Shown here: positions 27,569-40,080 of the stretch, one piece after another
How positions within the stretch are numbered: the stretch's first letter is position 1
Layout: every line of letters starts with the position of its first letter
NCBI GenBank assembly: GCA_018894105.1
Contig: CM032126.1
Coordinates: 3,375,001-3,439,000, forward strand
Length of the DNA stretch: 64,000 nucleotides
Direction: 5' to 3'
Origin: Jacaranda mimosifolia
Taxonomy: Eukaryota; Streptophyta; Magnoliopsida; Lamiales; Bignoniaceae
Position numbers and translations under genes: made by a program
Notes under the pieces: generated by a model
Told to the model about the DNA's origin: nothing
Database searches by the model: none
Seen by the model: only the letters and a program-made list of their open reading frames with translations

Positions 27569-28036
27569 ATTTGATCTAGTAGTGGTAAATGGGTGGGTTT
27601 GGTTTGGGTTTGTGTGAGTTGGGTTCTATATGAATTAAGAAAAATGAGTTGAAAGTAGATTGAGTTCAAATGAATTGAGTTGTGAGTTTGGTTGGATTTG
27701 AAATAGTTTAAATAGAAAACAAAAAAATTTAATTTACCTATTTAAAAAAAGTAATTCAAAAGACCATAATAATATTATTATGCTTTCTACACTCTGTTTA
27801 ATATGTAATTTTACAATATAATGAGATAATTTATTAAATTAATTAAATTTTTTGAGTGGATCCATTTTAAACCTACTTAAAACTCATTTTGAACCCAAAT
27901 TTTATACAATTCATTTAAAACTCAACTCGCTTAAACCCATTTCTCAAATGTTGAGCCTAACTCAATCCAACCCAAAATCATGTGGGTTAGGTTGAGCCTA
28001 TGGGTTCTAACCCAAATTGACACCCATAATTTGGTC
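27569..28036. mobile_element. GGGTTT-rich hAT-like MITE
   Basis: The element is about 27577-28028. The left end TAGTGGTAAATGGGTGGG pairs loosely with the right end AATTGACACCCATA. ATTTGATC and ATTTGGTC flank it (7 of 8 bases). Both arms are rich in GGGTTTGG/AACCCAAA words, which can pair. No coding region. Confidence 0.55.
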
Positions 28037-28802
28037 CATTTATCGCCTCAATACAATGCCGTCATTTGTTTTTCTTAAAATGTATGCATGTATTTTGTCT
28101 TCAATTCTCGTATTTGCATTGACTCTAGTATTGAAGGATTATGATTCAAATCCATCAACATTTCTGATTCATTGAGGTTTAAGAATTTTCAACTCCAACA
28201 AAAAAAGAAAAAGAAAGGACAGAACATCGAATCGAATCAATTTGAAGAAGAAAAATAGGATGATGAGTCCGGATTAGATTAGATAAGGTCACACCAGAAT
28301 TACCAGTGATATCAATTGGTCCACAACTATGAATTCTGATGAGGATATAAGCTTGAAGAACATGGAATGATTGTTGATAGGTGGCAAACTGGATGCATGA
28401 GGAGTGAGAAGCCATACTGGAAAACTACCAAAAGGAAGACTTATGCAATAAAACACAACATGCCCGATGTCTCCAATCTCCATTCTTTCCTCATATGTAA
28501 ATTGATCGTACATTTCTACTGACAATTTGTTTGTACGAGAATTTAATTAAATGCAGACATAAACTTTTTTATGATAAATTCTAGAAAACCCTACTTGTAA
28601 ATAATTTATTCTTAAATAAGTCATTTCTTGCAAAAGTTTGTCCTAAACTTGTGGGTGTCAATTTTCTTTTTGCAGCACACAATAAGAAAAATGAAAAGCA
28701 TTGATAACGTTAATTTTTCTACTAAAGAGAAAAAAAGACCAACTTTGAGCTCATAACACAAAGCTTCGAGTGACTAATAAGCACAAGAAAACAATAATAA
28801 TC

Positions 28803-30436
28803 TTAGACCGCATTTGATTCGAGCGATTATGGTGATTATGCATTTGAATTCATGCTAGTCCATCCTAATCACATGTTTGAAACGTGAGATTACGGTTATG
28901 AGCTGAGACAATATTTGGTCCGAGCCCGCTCTGAGGCCACACTTTGCTTGAGATTATGGTCAATTTCAATCCCATGATTTTTGGTGAGATTAGGTTCGGA
29001 TGCAAGCAACTAAAAATTGTGTTTACGGATTTGCCCCTCATTTTGTGAGGACCAATTACACCCATGCCCTTTTTGCAGGATGCATACCCATTTAATTCAC
29101 TTTTTTTGGCAGACTAGTTTCTTCCAATAGCATTTTTGGACATAACCTGAACTTTACCTTCTCTAATTAAATATTATTTATGATATTATTAAATAATTTA
29201 TTTATTGAACAATATATTAAATTAATTAAATTTACTTATTAATTTAATATGTATTAGTTATATTTAAGTATTAATTAAAATTATATTTATTCATTTAATA
29301 AATAACTTAAAATGTTTTAATTTGATATAATAAATAAATTAGTCTTCTCAAAAAATATTCTTCATTAAATATTAATATTCACATTTTTTTAAAATTATAA
29401 TAAAAAATTTTGATTATAGGGTGATACTTATGTAATAATCTATTAAGTTTAATAAATTAATATTAAATATTACATTTATTTATTTAATAAATAATTTAAG
29501 ATAATATAATTTCATATAATATAATATTATTTATTTTTAAATTTGATTAATTTTTATTAAGTCTTATATATATATATATATTATTAAAAAATTATTTATT
29601 TTAATAAATAACTAAGTTTTATTTATACATAAATTGTAAGTAATAAATAGTTAAATAATTATATTTTAATTAATAGACAATAATTAGTTTATAATTAATG
29701 TATATTAATTCAATTTTTTTATAAGTTGACATTAACAATTATGATATAAGCTAATTTTTTATAATTAAAAGATAATTATGATTTCATGAATAATTAATAT
29801 TTATTAATATAACCAATAATACATCATTTATTAATATTAAATTTATAAAAATGTAAATTTCAAAATACATAACTAATTAAATTAATTATACTCTTATTTT
29901 AATCATTACAAATATATATATATATATACACACACATACACACATCATTTAACTATAAAAATATATACATATAATATATAAAAAAATCACTTTCACATAC
30001 AAATTCAACAAAAAAACAACTAATTTGACATCTACAGTAATGTTTGTCTCCCCCAAAACATAAAAAAATAAACAACTTATTCTCAAATTATTTTTCATAT
30101 TTTCCCAAAACAAAAAGAAACACAAAGCACATTCTCTAAATTTTCTCCTAAAAACTCATTCCCCCAAAATGAAGGACAAGAAATGTGTGAAAATTTCCAC
30201 TTCAGTTTCATTTAAATAGCCGGCAAGTGCTGGAAAGATAAAATGGTACTAATGAGGGAATAATGAAAATTCAGAAAGTAATGTTTCAATTCCCCAAATC
30301 AAACAGGAATGTAAGATTACTGAATTTATGAGATAAACTATAATCTCACATATCAAATGGGTATATTAATCTATTCAAATACATGATAATCTCATCAGGC
30401 CATGATTCATAGTCGTTCGAATCAAACGCGGCCTTA
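28803..30436. mobile_element. 1.6 kb PIF/Harbinger-like element (copy 1)
   Basis: The element is 28806-30433. Its ends are GACCGCATTTGATTCGA and TCGAATCAAACGCGGCC, an inverted repeat that extends further inward with mismatches. TTA flanks both sides (28803-28805, 30434-30436), as for PIF/Harbinger. The interior is extremely AT-rich and codes for nothing, so it is non-autonomous. The inner sequence (for example around 29310-29380) matches the reverse complement of 50500-50600, so the element at 49457-51068 is a second family member in the opposite orientation. Confidence 0.85.
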
Positions 30437-30449
30437 ACTCATGGGATGC

Positions 30450-30570
30450 ATATGCCGAATGGCCTGCGGCCCAATAGTATAAGTATCTCACATAATATGG
30501 GAGGTCAAGAGTTTGAGTTCGAACGAGCTCCTGATATGTGTGCGTGTGTATAAAAAAATAAAAAAATACA
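30450..30570. repeat. Possible tRNA-derived SINE
   Basis: About 100 bases contain GGCCTGCGGCCCAATAG and later TTTGAGTTCGAACGAG, which resembles a pol III B box, followed by a TG/A-rich tail. It lies directly beside the Harbinger-like element. Without other copies for comparison this remains weak. Confidence 0.3.
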
Positions 30571-30990
30571 GAATGCATATGATTTTATTAATTAATATTA
30601 AAATTCAATAAAAATTAAAAATGTTTTATAAAAATTTATCGCACTCTCAAAATGAATTTTTTTTATTCCATCCCTTTTGATGGGCTTCATCTTATATTTT
30701 TTAAGGTCAAATTTTGAATGAATTACAATATTACATACAAGGAAAAGAATCTAAGCAAAGAAGGAAAAACGTTAAGCATCATTACTAAGTTTCCATATTT
30801 TGCATGAAAACTCCATATGAGAAAGCAGCCAAATTAATGCAATACTAACGCCGCCCCGCCGACCATTCTTTCCTCCCCCCACACTCCATTGATCCTCTCT
30901 TTACTTCACTAGTACCCCATAAAAACTGAAGAAAAAGATCAGAAAGAAACACACACACAGACAGAAAGAATTAATTTTAGAAAACAAGTG

Positions 30991-31913
30991 ATGTTTCGGG
31001 CATCATGGTCATTGTATTTGAAGAGGTCATGGTTTGTGGTGATACTTGTTGTAGGGGCTGGAGTGGTGGTTTTCATGGGTCCTAAGGCATCAACTTTTTC
31101 CCTGATCAGCTCTGAGTACTTCCGTTCCAGGCTTCTAAATCATGCCCGGATGAAAGATGATCATAGTTCCAATAATTCTGTGATGCATTCGTTTACCAAT
31201 GATGGTTTGAGCCAGAAACCAGTAAGTTTTTCTTTATATCTAATTATCAGTCCTACGTTGGGCATGTAAACGGTTCGATATTGATACGATGATGTCGAAA
31301 TCTGTCACGTAAAAGTTCGATAAATAATTTTTTTTTTAATGAAAAAATGCCTTCAAATAGTGAAAGTTTTTGGGGAAGAATGTCTGATTTGATAATAAAC
31401 TTTTATGTTGTGAATAGATTGGTAGAGGGTTCGAGTTTCATAAATGGTAATTTTTCCTTTTTATTTATACACATACGATGAGGTTTTCAAATGTCCACTA
31501 AGTTCAACCCTTATCGCACACTTTATATTTCATAAGCAATAGTCGGGGAACAAAACATAATTTCTTTTATATATTTATATATATGTGTGTGTGTGTGTCT
31601 CAAGGGCAACATATACTAAAGTTATTTTGCATTTTCAATATATAGGCTGGAAATTGATTCGATATTATTTTAGAGGCTTTATTTCTTGTTGTACTATAGA
31701 TATAGATTATCTAGTATATATATTGTTGTTGTATCAAAATTTGCAAGATTAAGGCACCAATATGACTATTCAAGTCATGAAATCCAACAATATTAATTAT
31801 GAAATTATGACAGAAAATTATCAATGAAATATACAAAAAAAATTGTGGGCATGGGTCCTTTTTTTTCTTAATGGGCATATGTTAATAAATGGTATACATA
31901 TGTATTAATTTTC

Positions 31914-31957
<44 letters not shown>

Positions 31958-34948
31958 AGTACCTTTTGCCTGTCCAACCAGAATCAGAATACCCAACATC
32001 CCTAATTGCCTAATCAAAAGACACATTTTAATTAATTGGGTTCCTCCAGCACCTTTAGTACTTTACTTTCCCCCAAAGCAAATTCTTTTTCCTTTTCTTC
32101 TTCTGTTCTTGAATTCCTTTATATATATATATATATATATATATAAGAAAAAGGAAAAAGAGTTTTCTCTTGTCAAAATTATTTTTCAAGCCCCCCTTTT
32201 TTATCTTTTCAAATGTCTTTTTCATTTTCGGTATGAATATTTGAAAATCAAAATTCATTAATTTATACACATTTTAATAATTGAAAGTTTCATTAAAATC
32301 CAGTGCTGCTACGGTGATTATTACATTAAATCAAATAAATATAAAAAATAAATAGCGAGCATATTATTCGATTATTTTTGCAACATGGATTCTTATCTAT
32401 CAATAGTTGGACAGGTAAAAAATGTAGAATTAGGATACCAGAATGTGACGAGTATTTCACGATCACAGAAAAAATACAGCAAATTGGAGTTGGTGGAAGC
32501 CGATCTTGCACAGGCTCGAGCTGCCATTAGGGAAGCCAACGGTGGAAACCAAACCGAAGACCCTGACTATGTCCCAAATGGTCCAATGTATTGGAATCCC
32601 ACAGTCTTCCACAGGTACCACATTTCATCAGCCATTTTTTACATTTTAATTTTTAACTTTTTACATAATTAGTTTCCATCATTTGTTAAAGGTATAGGTA
32701 CTATGTACTCATAAAAATCATAAAAAAGTTTATCTGAACTATAAATTTTTGCAATCCATCTAATTATGATAGTTATAGGGTCATAAAAAAATGCGATAAG
32801 AGTTAGGGATGAATTGTTTATGTTATTTGATGATAGGAACAACAAATTTTTTGGGTAAAATTCAGACCATTCAAAGAAAATTTAAAATTACAAGGTAGGT
32901 CTCAGGTATTAATTTTTATACTGAATCTAATCTATTACAATATTATATATATGTACATATGCGTATTATGTAAATATTTTTATAATACCTATTATTTTAT
33001 GCAAAAAATGTGTATAATGTATATATTCATAGATAAAATATAAATATAATATTTTATAAATTAAAAATAACAATATTGTATTAATAAATAATTTATGCAT
33101 TTGATATGTATAAAAGCATATATAAGTTGAAGTTTTATAATTTTCTAAAACTAAAACATGCAACTACAAATTCATAAACAATTAATTCTTTATTAATATT
33201 ATTATTTTCTCATATTTCGTAAGTTATGGAAATCTTTTAAAAAGTATTTTTTTAATATTTTGAAATTATGAAGTAGGTCTAATGGTCTACTCCGTTAAAT
33301 CTTAGGTACATGTAAGTGTTGAATATTCCACACTAGTACATAGACCAGGTCTCGAATTTTCGACAAATCCACTTTAAATCCGACCTGTTGTCATCCATGA
33401 GAGGAAGATCTATGTGAAAAACTCTTAATAGTCTAACGAATACCTCCAAATAGGAGCTATTTGGAAATGGAGAAGAGATTGAAGGTGTTCATCTACGAAG
33501 AAGGCGATCCCCCAGTGTTCCACTTTGGCCCCTGCAAGCATACCTATGCTATAGAGGGAATTTTCATTGCAAACATGGAAGTTAGCCGCTTTCGGACATA
33601 TGACCCCAGCGGAGCTCATCTGTTCTTCCTTCCGTTCAGCGTGACGATGTTAACTCAAGTAATTTATGTGCCTGGATCCCATGAATGGAGTCTCATGAAA
33701 AGAACAGCCTCCGATTATGTCAATGTCATTGCCCGCAAGTATCCTTATTGGAATCGAAGCCTTGGAGCCGATCATTTCATGCTAGCTTGCCACGACTGGG
33801 TAAGAAATTCTAGTCCCGGCTCGATTTTGACTTGAATTCATTCAGTGAAAAGTTGTCATATAATTAGTTGGGTTCGATCAGAACAGAATTTTCAAAAATT
33901 AAACACCAATTTTATGTCATATTTCATGATAAAAAAAATATAATCTTAGCAATGAAAATATTAAGTGATATTACAAAAAAATATTGTTTGCACAAGTATT
34001 AAGTGTCAATAGTTCTTATTTTCTCATTTATGGTACTTTTTAACAGTAATAATTTTTGTTTTCTTGTTTTTCTGACGCAAAATAAAGATAAATTTCATAA
34101 AATTAGAAATCCAAAAATAATGCGTAAGTTAATACATTCGAGTCGGAGATATGAGAGAAATGCAGACAATAATTTTTATTTTGTCATGTTAAGAAGACTT
34201 ATGTTTGATTTAGGTTGTCACTTGTCATTATTGATAACGTGATTTTCCAAATGGTTCCAAATTGCAGGGCCCCGAAATTTCCTTTGCAATCCCAAACCTA
34301 TACAAGAGCGCCATCCGAGCCTTATGCAACGCCAACACCTCCGAACAATTCAACCCCTCTCGCGACGTCTCCATCCCCGAAATCCACCTCCCCAGCGGCA
34401 CTGCGAGAGGAATTATCGGCGGCCCACCGCCGTCCAAGCGCCCCATTCTGGTCTTCTACGCCGGGGGTGTCCACGGCCCGATCCGCCCAATCCTCCTTCA
34501 GCACTGGGAAAACTCCACTGACCCCGACATACAAATCTACCGATACCTCCCCAAAAACGTCTCCTATTACGGGATGATGAGGAAGAGCCGCTATTGCATA
34601 TGCCCCAGTGGGTACGAGGTGGCCAGCCCGAGAATGGTGGAGGGCCTTTATTTGGGCTGCGTCCCGGTTTTGATCAAGGATAGCTACGTTATCCCGTTCA
34701 GCGATGTTCTGAACTGGGAGACGTTTGCGGTTATCATTCCGGTGAAGGATATCCCGAATTTGAAGAAGATATTGATGGGGATTACGCTGAGGGAATATGT
34801 GAAGATGCAGAGGAGGGGGATTCAGATGAGGCGCCATTTTGAGGTTAATTCGCCGCCGAAGAGATACGATGTTTTTCATATGATATTGCATTCGATTTGG
34901 CTGAGGAGGCTGAATGTTCGCCTCCATGGAAATGAATATGACGACTGA
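30991..34948 (+). CDS. Exostosin-family (GT47) glycosyltransferase
   Basis: The exons 30991-31221, 32415-32614, 33454-33799 and 34268-34948 join in frame to 485 residues. Residues 11-28 form one hydrophobic signal anchor (WFVVILVVGAGVVVFMG), giving the type II topology of Golgi enzymes. The catalytic exostosin domain runs from about residue 140, starting LEMEKRLKVFIYEEGDPPVF, with ADHFMLACHDW at the exon 3 end. The nucleotide-sugar half holds KSRYCICPSGYEVASPRMVE followed by YLGCVPVLI. Plant members of this group build or decorate wall polysaccharides, but the donor and acceptor cannot be read from sequence. The start is the second of two adjacent start-like codons; GTG at 30988 precedes it. 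It ends 124 bases from the convergent UGT. Exon 4 has a pseudogene copy at 51554-52218. Confidence 0.92.
31930..31958. repeat. TG microsatellite in GT47 intron 1
   Basis: About 14 TG units follow a TA run. A shorter TG run lies at 31585-31598. Intron 1 (31222-32414) shows nothing else recognisable apart from a second TA run near 32120-32145. Confidence 0.9.
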
Positions 34949-35072
34949 GTTTCTTGAATTGGGCCAGGAATAAACTTTAAATATTTTTTTAAGTAAAAAC
35001 TTTCTGTTGATTGCTTTATTTTAAGTAAAACAAGGAAAGAACATAGTAACACCCCGACTTACTGGACTATAG

Positions 35073-36596
35073 TTATACAAGAATTTCATGATCTAGTTTT
35101 GCATTGTTTGCAAATCTATCACCATAATTTGCTTGTTGTACGATGATATCTTGTATGAGCAATGTCATATTTAGGTAAGAAGAACCCCCTTCTTCCACTG
35201 CCCCTTCTGCTATTTCGCCAAGTTTTTGAGCTCTTTGTCTTCTCTCTTCTCCTTCTTCTCGTGCATCCATTAACCTGTCAATAGCCTTCCTGATCTCATT
35301 ATTCTTCACCAACACTCCCACATTTTCTTCGTCTCCAAAGAAAACAGGCACTTCAACACCTACTCTTATTCCAGTCTTGATCACATTCACGATGAACTTT
35401 TCATTGTAAAATTGCTCACCCAATACTGGCCATGTAATCATTGGCAAGCCTGCGGTTATTCCTTCGAGAGTCGAGTTCCATCCACAATGCGTCAAGAACC
35501 CTCCAACCGATGGATGAGAAAGTATCAGCACTTGAGGCGCCCATCCATGGACCAAGAGGCCCCTTCCGTTATTCCTTTCTTCGAACTTTTCTTCCAACAG
35601 CCAAGTTTTGAATTCGTCTGATGCATCTCTGATAACCCAAAAAAAGGGTCGGTTTGAAGCTTCTAAGCCTAAGCCAAGCTCCATCAATTGTGAAGTAGAT
35701 AGGCGCGATAGGCTTCCAAGGCAAACGTAAATAACGGAGCTTGGTTCATGCGAATCCAGCCAACTCAGGCATTCATGTTCACCAATTGAGGCCTTGTTAC
35801 CTCTTTCAGCCTTGTCTATGTCATCTTTGTTGCATAAGGAAACAGGACCAATGCACCATACATTTTTGCCGCCTCTGATCACTTTCGTATACTCTTTGAT
35901 ATATTCGGGTTCCACTTCTTCAAAAGAATTGACAACCGTTCCAAATGCTTCTACCTCAGACTTCCGAATCTGATCCCAAAACTCAGTCCAATAAGGAGAA
36001 GTTTGATCAAGAGTACCCTGAAGCTGGGCTTTGGTTATCTCAATTCTATCAGGCAGACCAGATATCACAAAGTACTCAGTATCAGAAGCTATAGCTTCCA
36101 AATCCTTAGAAATTTTTCCTAGCATGTGAATGCATAGTAGGGAAAAACAACTCGACCCATGAAAAACGATTCTAGGAATATGGAATTTTAGAGCAACATT
36201 AGTGGTCCAAGGAAAACACATATCAGCAATTAAGCAGCTTGGAAAGGGCTTAAGCTCTTGGAGCAATTCTTCTACCTGATCTTTCAGCATGTCAGTTGCT
36301 GTGAAGAACTTCACCGCATCGTCCACTGAAGGGAGCATGTCGACATTTTGACATCTTTCCGGCAGGCCAGCTTCAACAGCTTGAAATTTGAGGTGCAAAA
36401 CTTGAATGTTGAGTCCAGATTCAACGGCCCGGTCGATCAATGTTTCGAATCTGTTGGCATTATGGGGGGTGGTTAAAATGGTGACCTTGACGCCTCGTTT
36501 GGCCAGCAATCTGGCAATATCCACCATGGGAATCGTATGGCCTTGGGCCAAGAAAGGAAGCAAGACAAAGTGAGGATTTTGTTCTTGGATGGCCAT
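35073..36596 (-). CDS. UDP-glycosyltransferase, UGT73-like (copy A)
   Basis: A single exon of 507 codons makes a soluble family 1 glycosyltransferase that moves sugar from a UDP-sugar to a small molecule. H20 in AQGHTIPMVD is the expected catalytic base and D125 (CLIADMCFPW) its partner. The 44-residue PSPG box runs from W352 (WAPQVLILSHPSVGGFLTHC) to Q395 (ITWPVLGEQ). The final glutamine usually goes with UDP-glucose. NSFEEVEPEYIKEY and CLSWLDSHEPSSVIYVC are typical of clade D (UGT73). The acceptor is unknown: this clade includes enzymes for flavonoids, triterpenoids and hormones. The start is the ATG about 70 bases after a good TATA box. The gene converges on the GT47 gene (124-base gap). 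A near twin is at 52328-53866, with about 53 differences over 504 aligned residues by hand count. Confidence 0.95.
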   Translation of the reverse strand: MAIQEQNPHFVLLPFLAQGHTIPMVDIARLLAKRGVKVTILTTPHNANRFETLIDRAVESGLNIQVLHLKFQAVEAGLPERCQNVDMLPSVDDAVKFFTATDMLKDQVEELLQELKPFPSCLIADMCFPWTTNVALKFHIPRIVFHGSSCFSLLCIHMLGKISKDLEAIASDTEYFVISGLPDRIEITKAQLQGTLDQTSPYWTEFWDQIRKSEVEAFGTVVNSFEEVEPEYIKEYTKVIRGGKNVWCIGPVSLCNKDDIDKAERGNKASIGEHECLSWLDSHEPSSVIYVCLGSLSRLSTSQLMELGLGLEASNRPFFWVIRDASDEFKTWLLEEKFEERNNGRGLLVHGWAPQVLILSHPSVGGFLTHCGWNSTLEGITAGLPMITWPVLGEQFYNEKFIVNVIKTGIRVGVEVPVFFGDEENVGVLVKNNEIRKAIDRLMDAREEGEERRQRAQKLGEIAEGAVEEGGSSYLNMTLLIQDIIVQQANYGDRFANNAKLDHEILV

Positions 36597-36664
36597 TCTG
36601 TATGTGATTGGAGGGCTTCACTTGCTTATTGCTGATGAGTGGCCTTTAATTCTGTACATAAGGG

Positions 36665-36674
36665 CTTAAATAAA
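36665..36674 (-). promoter_or_regulatory. Probable TATA box of UGT copy A
   Basis: On the minus strand the site reads TTTATTTAAG, about 70 bases before the ATG. Copy B has lost four bases here and reads ATAGTTTAAG at the matching place. Confidence 0.5.
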
Positions 36675-39082
36675 CCATTCTTGATATGATTTTGCCAGTT
36701 GTGGCTGTTTGCTGTTTATGTGACATATTGAGAGTTGATCCTGTCAACAAAGAATTTATGTGGTTATGGCAATCTGGAACGATTTTGTGGATGAGTTTTA
36801 ACTGTCCTGACATTCATATGAAAACAAATTAATCAGAACTTTCTATTGCTTCAGGACATGTATGACAAGTTCAGCAGCAAAGTGCAGCAAGGAACCTGCA
36901 AGTTGCTGATTTTTAACTTTAGTTTCTTTAGTAACATGCTAAAAGTTGATATGGAAATTCGAAAGGATATTAATTTGAAAATGAATTCTCTGAACTGCAA
37001 ATCTCCAAGGAGTATCCTCTCCAGAAGATTGGAACGGAAGATATTATGTAATGTGTGACGTCCTATATATTTAAAATGCACTGGTTGTATATCATTATGT
37101 GTTAATATTTATGCAATTAGCCCAACGGATGTTGGTACAATTGGTAAGGAACGGACACGAGCCTTCTAAAGGCCAGATGTTCGACTCATTTTGCTGATGT
37201 AAAAACTCCATTGGTGGGCGATTAGTAAGTACTCCTATAGACGTTCTTATGGTTTAAATCCTCTATTTCATTTTTTATTTTATTTTATGAATATATAACA
37301 TGTGTATTAAATATTTTCTTATAAAAATAATTAATTGAGAATCAAATACACTAGGCATAAATACGGCAAGTTGGAATAAAAAATCCACAATGGCATTCTT
37401 AGGACTCGGAAGCATGCCTTAATTCTTGTGATGATCTTTCGGTAAGCAAAAAAAAAAAAAAAAGAAAGGCAACTTCTCATATCTTTTATTGTGGTCACAG
37501 GTTTGATCAAGGGAAAGCCACTAGATGGCTGCAACAAATGAAAAGGTTGAATCCTGAAAACGCCGAACACTTGAGAGAAAATTTTCCACTCCCTACACTT
37601 AAAACAAGGATGAAATTTTAATTTGGGACCACGAAATTAAAATTTTAGCAATATATGTCGTTATTTTTAGGGATAATTTTTTTAAAATTTAATAAGAATA
37701 TATTTATATCTATGCTTCTATACTGTATGAAAAGATGACATTTTCACACTGCTACATTAAATCTTGATTTTTCAAAAAGTCCTTTGAACAGTTTGTACCT
37801 CCTTTCTCCCATTAATGCACCCAAAAGTACTGTCTGAAACTCTTTTCTTTTCTCTTATATTTCCAAAATAACCAATGACTGTTAGATTTTTTTTCCTAAT
37901 TACACTATATTTTTTGTCAATTTTTTTAAAATTATTTTTTGTATCCATCAAACAATCAAAGCTATCATTTTAAATATTTTGTTTTCCTTTCCTCCTTGTA
38001 ACAAACATAGTTATGTATTTCAAACCTTAATAAAAAAAAAAATATATGTTTTAACAATATTCAGGGCCCAAGAAACCAGTGGGGATTGGCTTTTAAGGGC
38101 TCAGTAAATAGTAGACATCATAATTATACAGTAAGATCTATCATAAGATATTTTTGTCATATTTACAGTGGATACTCATGGGATCCAATTGCAGCATTAT
38201 ATTACAAAGTTATTATTAATTATTCTCAATCCCAATTGCTTTACACCTTAAATATCAGTTTACATCTTCTATTTCATTCTCAATTTCATCTCATATTTCA
38301 TTTTATAAATATTTGATACGTGTATTAAATATTTTTTTATGAAAATATTTAATTAAAAATTAAATACATTTAATATAAATACAACAAATTAGAATATAAA
38401 ATAAAATAAAAAATAAAATAGAGAATTCAAAGTACGTAAATCAGTATACACATCATTTACAAATAAAACAAATTATCTGGAATCTTGACTTTTAAATACA
38501 TCTCCAACGCCATCACCACTAATGCCAAATCACTATCTGCCACACAAACCTTTCATCGAGAGCACAGTCAGAAATTTCCATGATGACGGACGAGATTAAA
38601 TTTTCTAAAATATGGAGAATAATTTTATTATTTTTGAGGAGTAAAATTTTAAATTTTAATAAATATATATGTATAATATGTTTTTATATAGACTTGACGA
38701 GGGTGATTGTCCCTACCAGTCTCTCTTCTAGCTTCGTCCCTATTTTTCACAAAAGTCATCTAAACAACATAAATAGAAAATTTATTTTTGGTGTTTGCTT
38801 CGTGTATACATGAAAAAGAGTAAATAATTTAATATTTTGAATCTTCTCTTATTTTAACTAAAATTAAATATTTTGAATTCTTTATTTCAGTTTATGCATG
38901 TAATTTGAAATTAAATGTTTTTCTAAAAGATATATGTAATAGATGTAATATGTATTTTAAATAAAAAATAATGATGTATTAATTGGAATATGTAAAATTA
39001 GAACCCATTTCTAGTTATAAGCTAGTCACCTCGGATCTGTGTGATGCAGACATTATATATATATATATACACACATATTTTT
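36675..39082. other. Spacer behind UGT copy A
   Basis: AT-rich DNA without a believable gene. The first part matches copy B behind its UGT, and 37885-38560 is absent from copy B. A possible SINE lies at 37120-37260. The open frames of 60-80 codons here are low-complexity and show no family resemblance. Confidence 0.6.
37120..37260 (+). repeat. Possible tRNA-derived SINE
   Basis: GTTGGTACAATTGGTAAGG resembles a pol III A box region and AGATGTTCGACTCATTTTGC contains a B-box-like GTTCGACTC about 50 bases on. A decayed version lies in copy B at about 54255-54315, so the insertion predates the duplication. Only two copies are visible here, so the class is uncertain. Confidence 0.4.
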
Positions 39083-40080
39083 TATTCAACATGCATGTGT
39101 CTTGATAATCACAATATCCCTTTTTATTGTAACAATCTTTTCTTTTGTTATATATTTGTTACAACGATATAAACCAAGCTTACCATAACCATTGAATAAT
39201 AGAATTTTTAATCTAACATAAATATAATGCCTAGGGCTGTTAACGGGTCGGATTTGGATCGGATCTACCATATATGAATTCGAATCCGATTAACAAAATT
39301 TATATCCGAATCCGACCCGAAATCCGATAGGATATTTGTTAATCAGTACCATATCTGAATCCGATGGATATTCGAAATCCGGTTAAAAAATCTGATCCGA
39401 TTTCATTTTTTTTCTTTCTTGTTTTTTCCTTTTAAATTTTATAAAAATATTGTATTTATAAAGCAAATATATGTCATATTTGAATTTTTAACAACTTTTT
39501 ATTATATATTAGTCAAAAAGTTAAATATTTGAATATTAAAGTCCTTTTTCACATTATATTAATGTATAGATAAACTATTATATGTTATTATATTTGATAT
39601 TTTATCAATATCCCTCTTATTTTTTAGGTTAAAAAACTCAATATTAATAGTATAATATAGATATTAGGTCAATATAATATATAGATTTTATTTTAAAATA
39701 TTATTAATATTATATATAAGAGTATTAATTTAATAAAAAATATTAAAATTCGGATTCGGATCTTTAACGGATCGGATTGCTTAATTCCATATCCGATCCA
39801 CTTATTTCGGATTTTGAATATTTATAATCGGATCTGATCCATCGAATATTTTAATCGGATAAAATTCCTAAAATTCGAATCGAATTCAAATCGGATTCGG
39901 ATTAAAATTTGATCCATTGACAGCCCTAATAATGCCTATGTATAAGAGAAAAATTAAAATAGAAATATTATTCATCATTACACAAAAAGAAAAAAATTGT
40001 ATTGAACTCTTCCAGTTTCAACTCAATTCTAATCCAATCCATCGAATCTACTACTTGACACACTAAATTAATATGGACTA
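39083..40080. repeat. Direct repeat, first arm (with MITE inside)
   Basis: 39083-39231 plus 39937-40080 match 42258-42520 and also 61480-61750 in copy B. Copy B has a single version, so copy A carries an extra about 3.2 kb bounded by these two arms. The first arm is interrupted by a hAT MITE; the others are not. Confidence 0.8.
39224..39936. mobile_element. hAT-type MITE with paralogous empty sites
   Basis: The element is 39232-39928 (697 bases). Its ends are TAGGGCTGTTAA and TTGACAGCCCTA, and ATAATGCC is duplicated exactly at 39224-39231 and 39929-39936. Interior words GGATCGGAT and AATCCGA repeat at both sides. The related sequences near 42405 and 61613 run straight through the site with no insert and a single target copy, which confirms a real insertion. 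Confidence 0.93.

Noticed and set aside
33280..33450. SINE-like sequence before GT47 exon 3
   Set aside because: A GGTCTCGAATTTTCGAC word resembles a B box, but no second copy or target duplication is visible.
34322..34927. 201-codon antisense open frame over GT47 exon 4
   Set aside because: Exact shadow of the catalytic exon, and the GT47 frame is clearly the real one.
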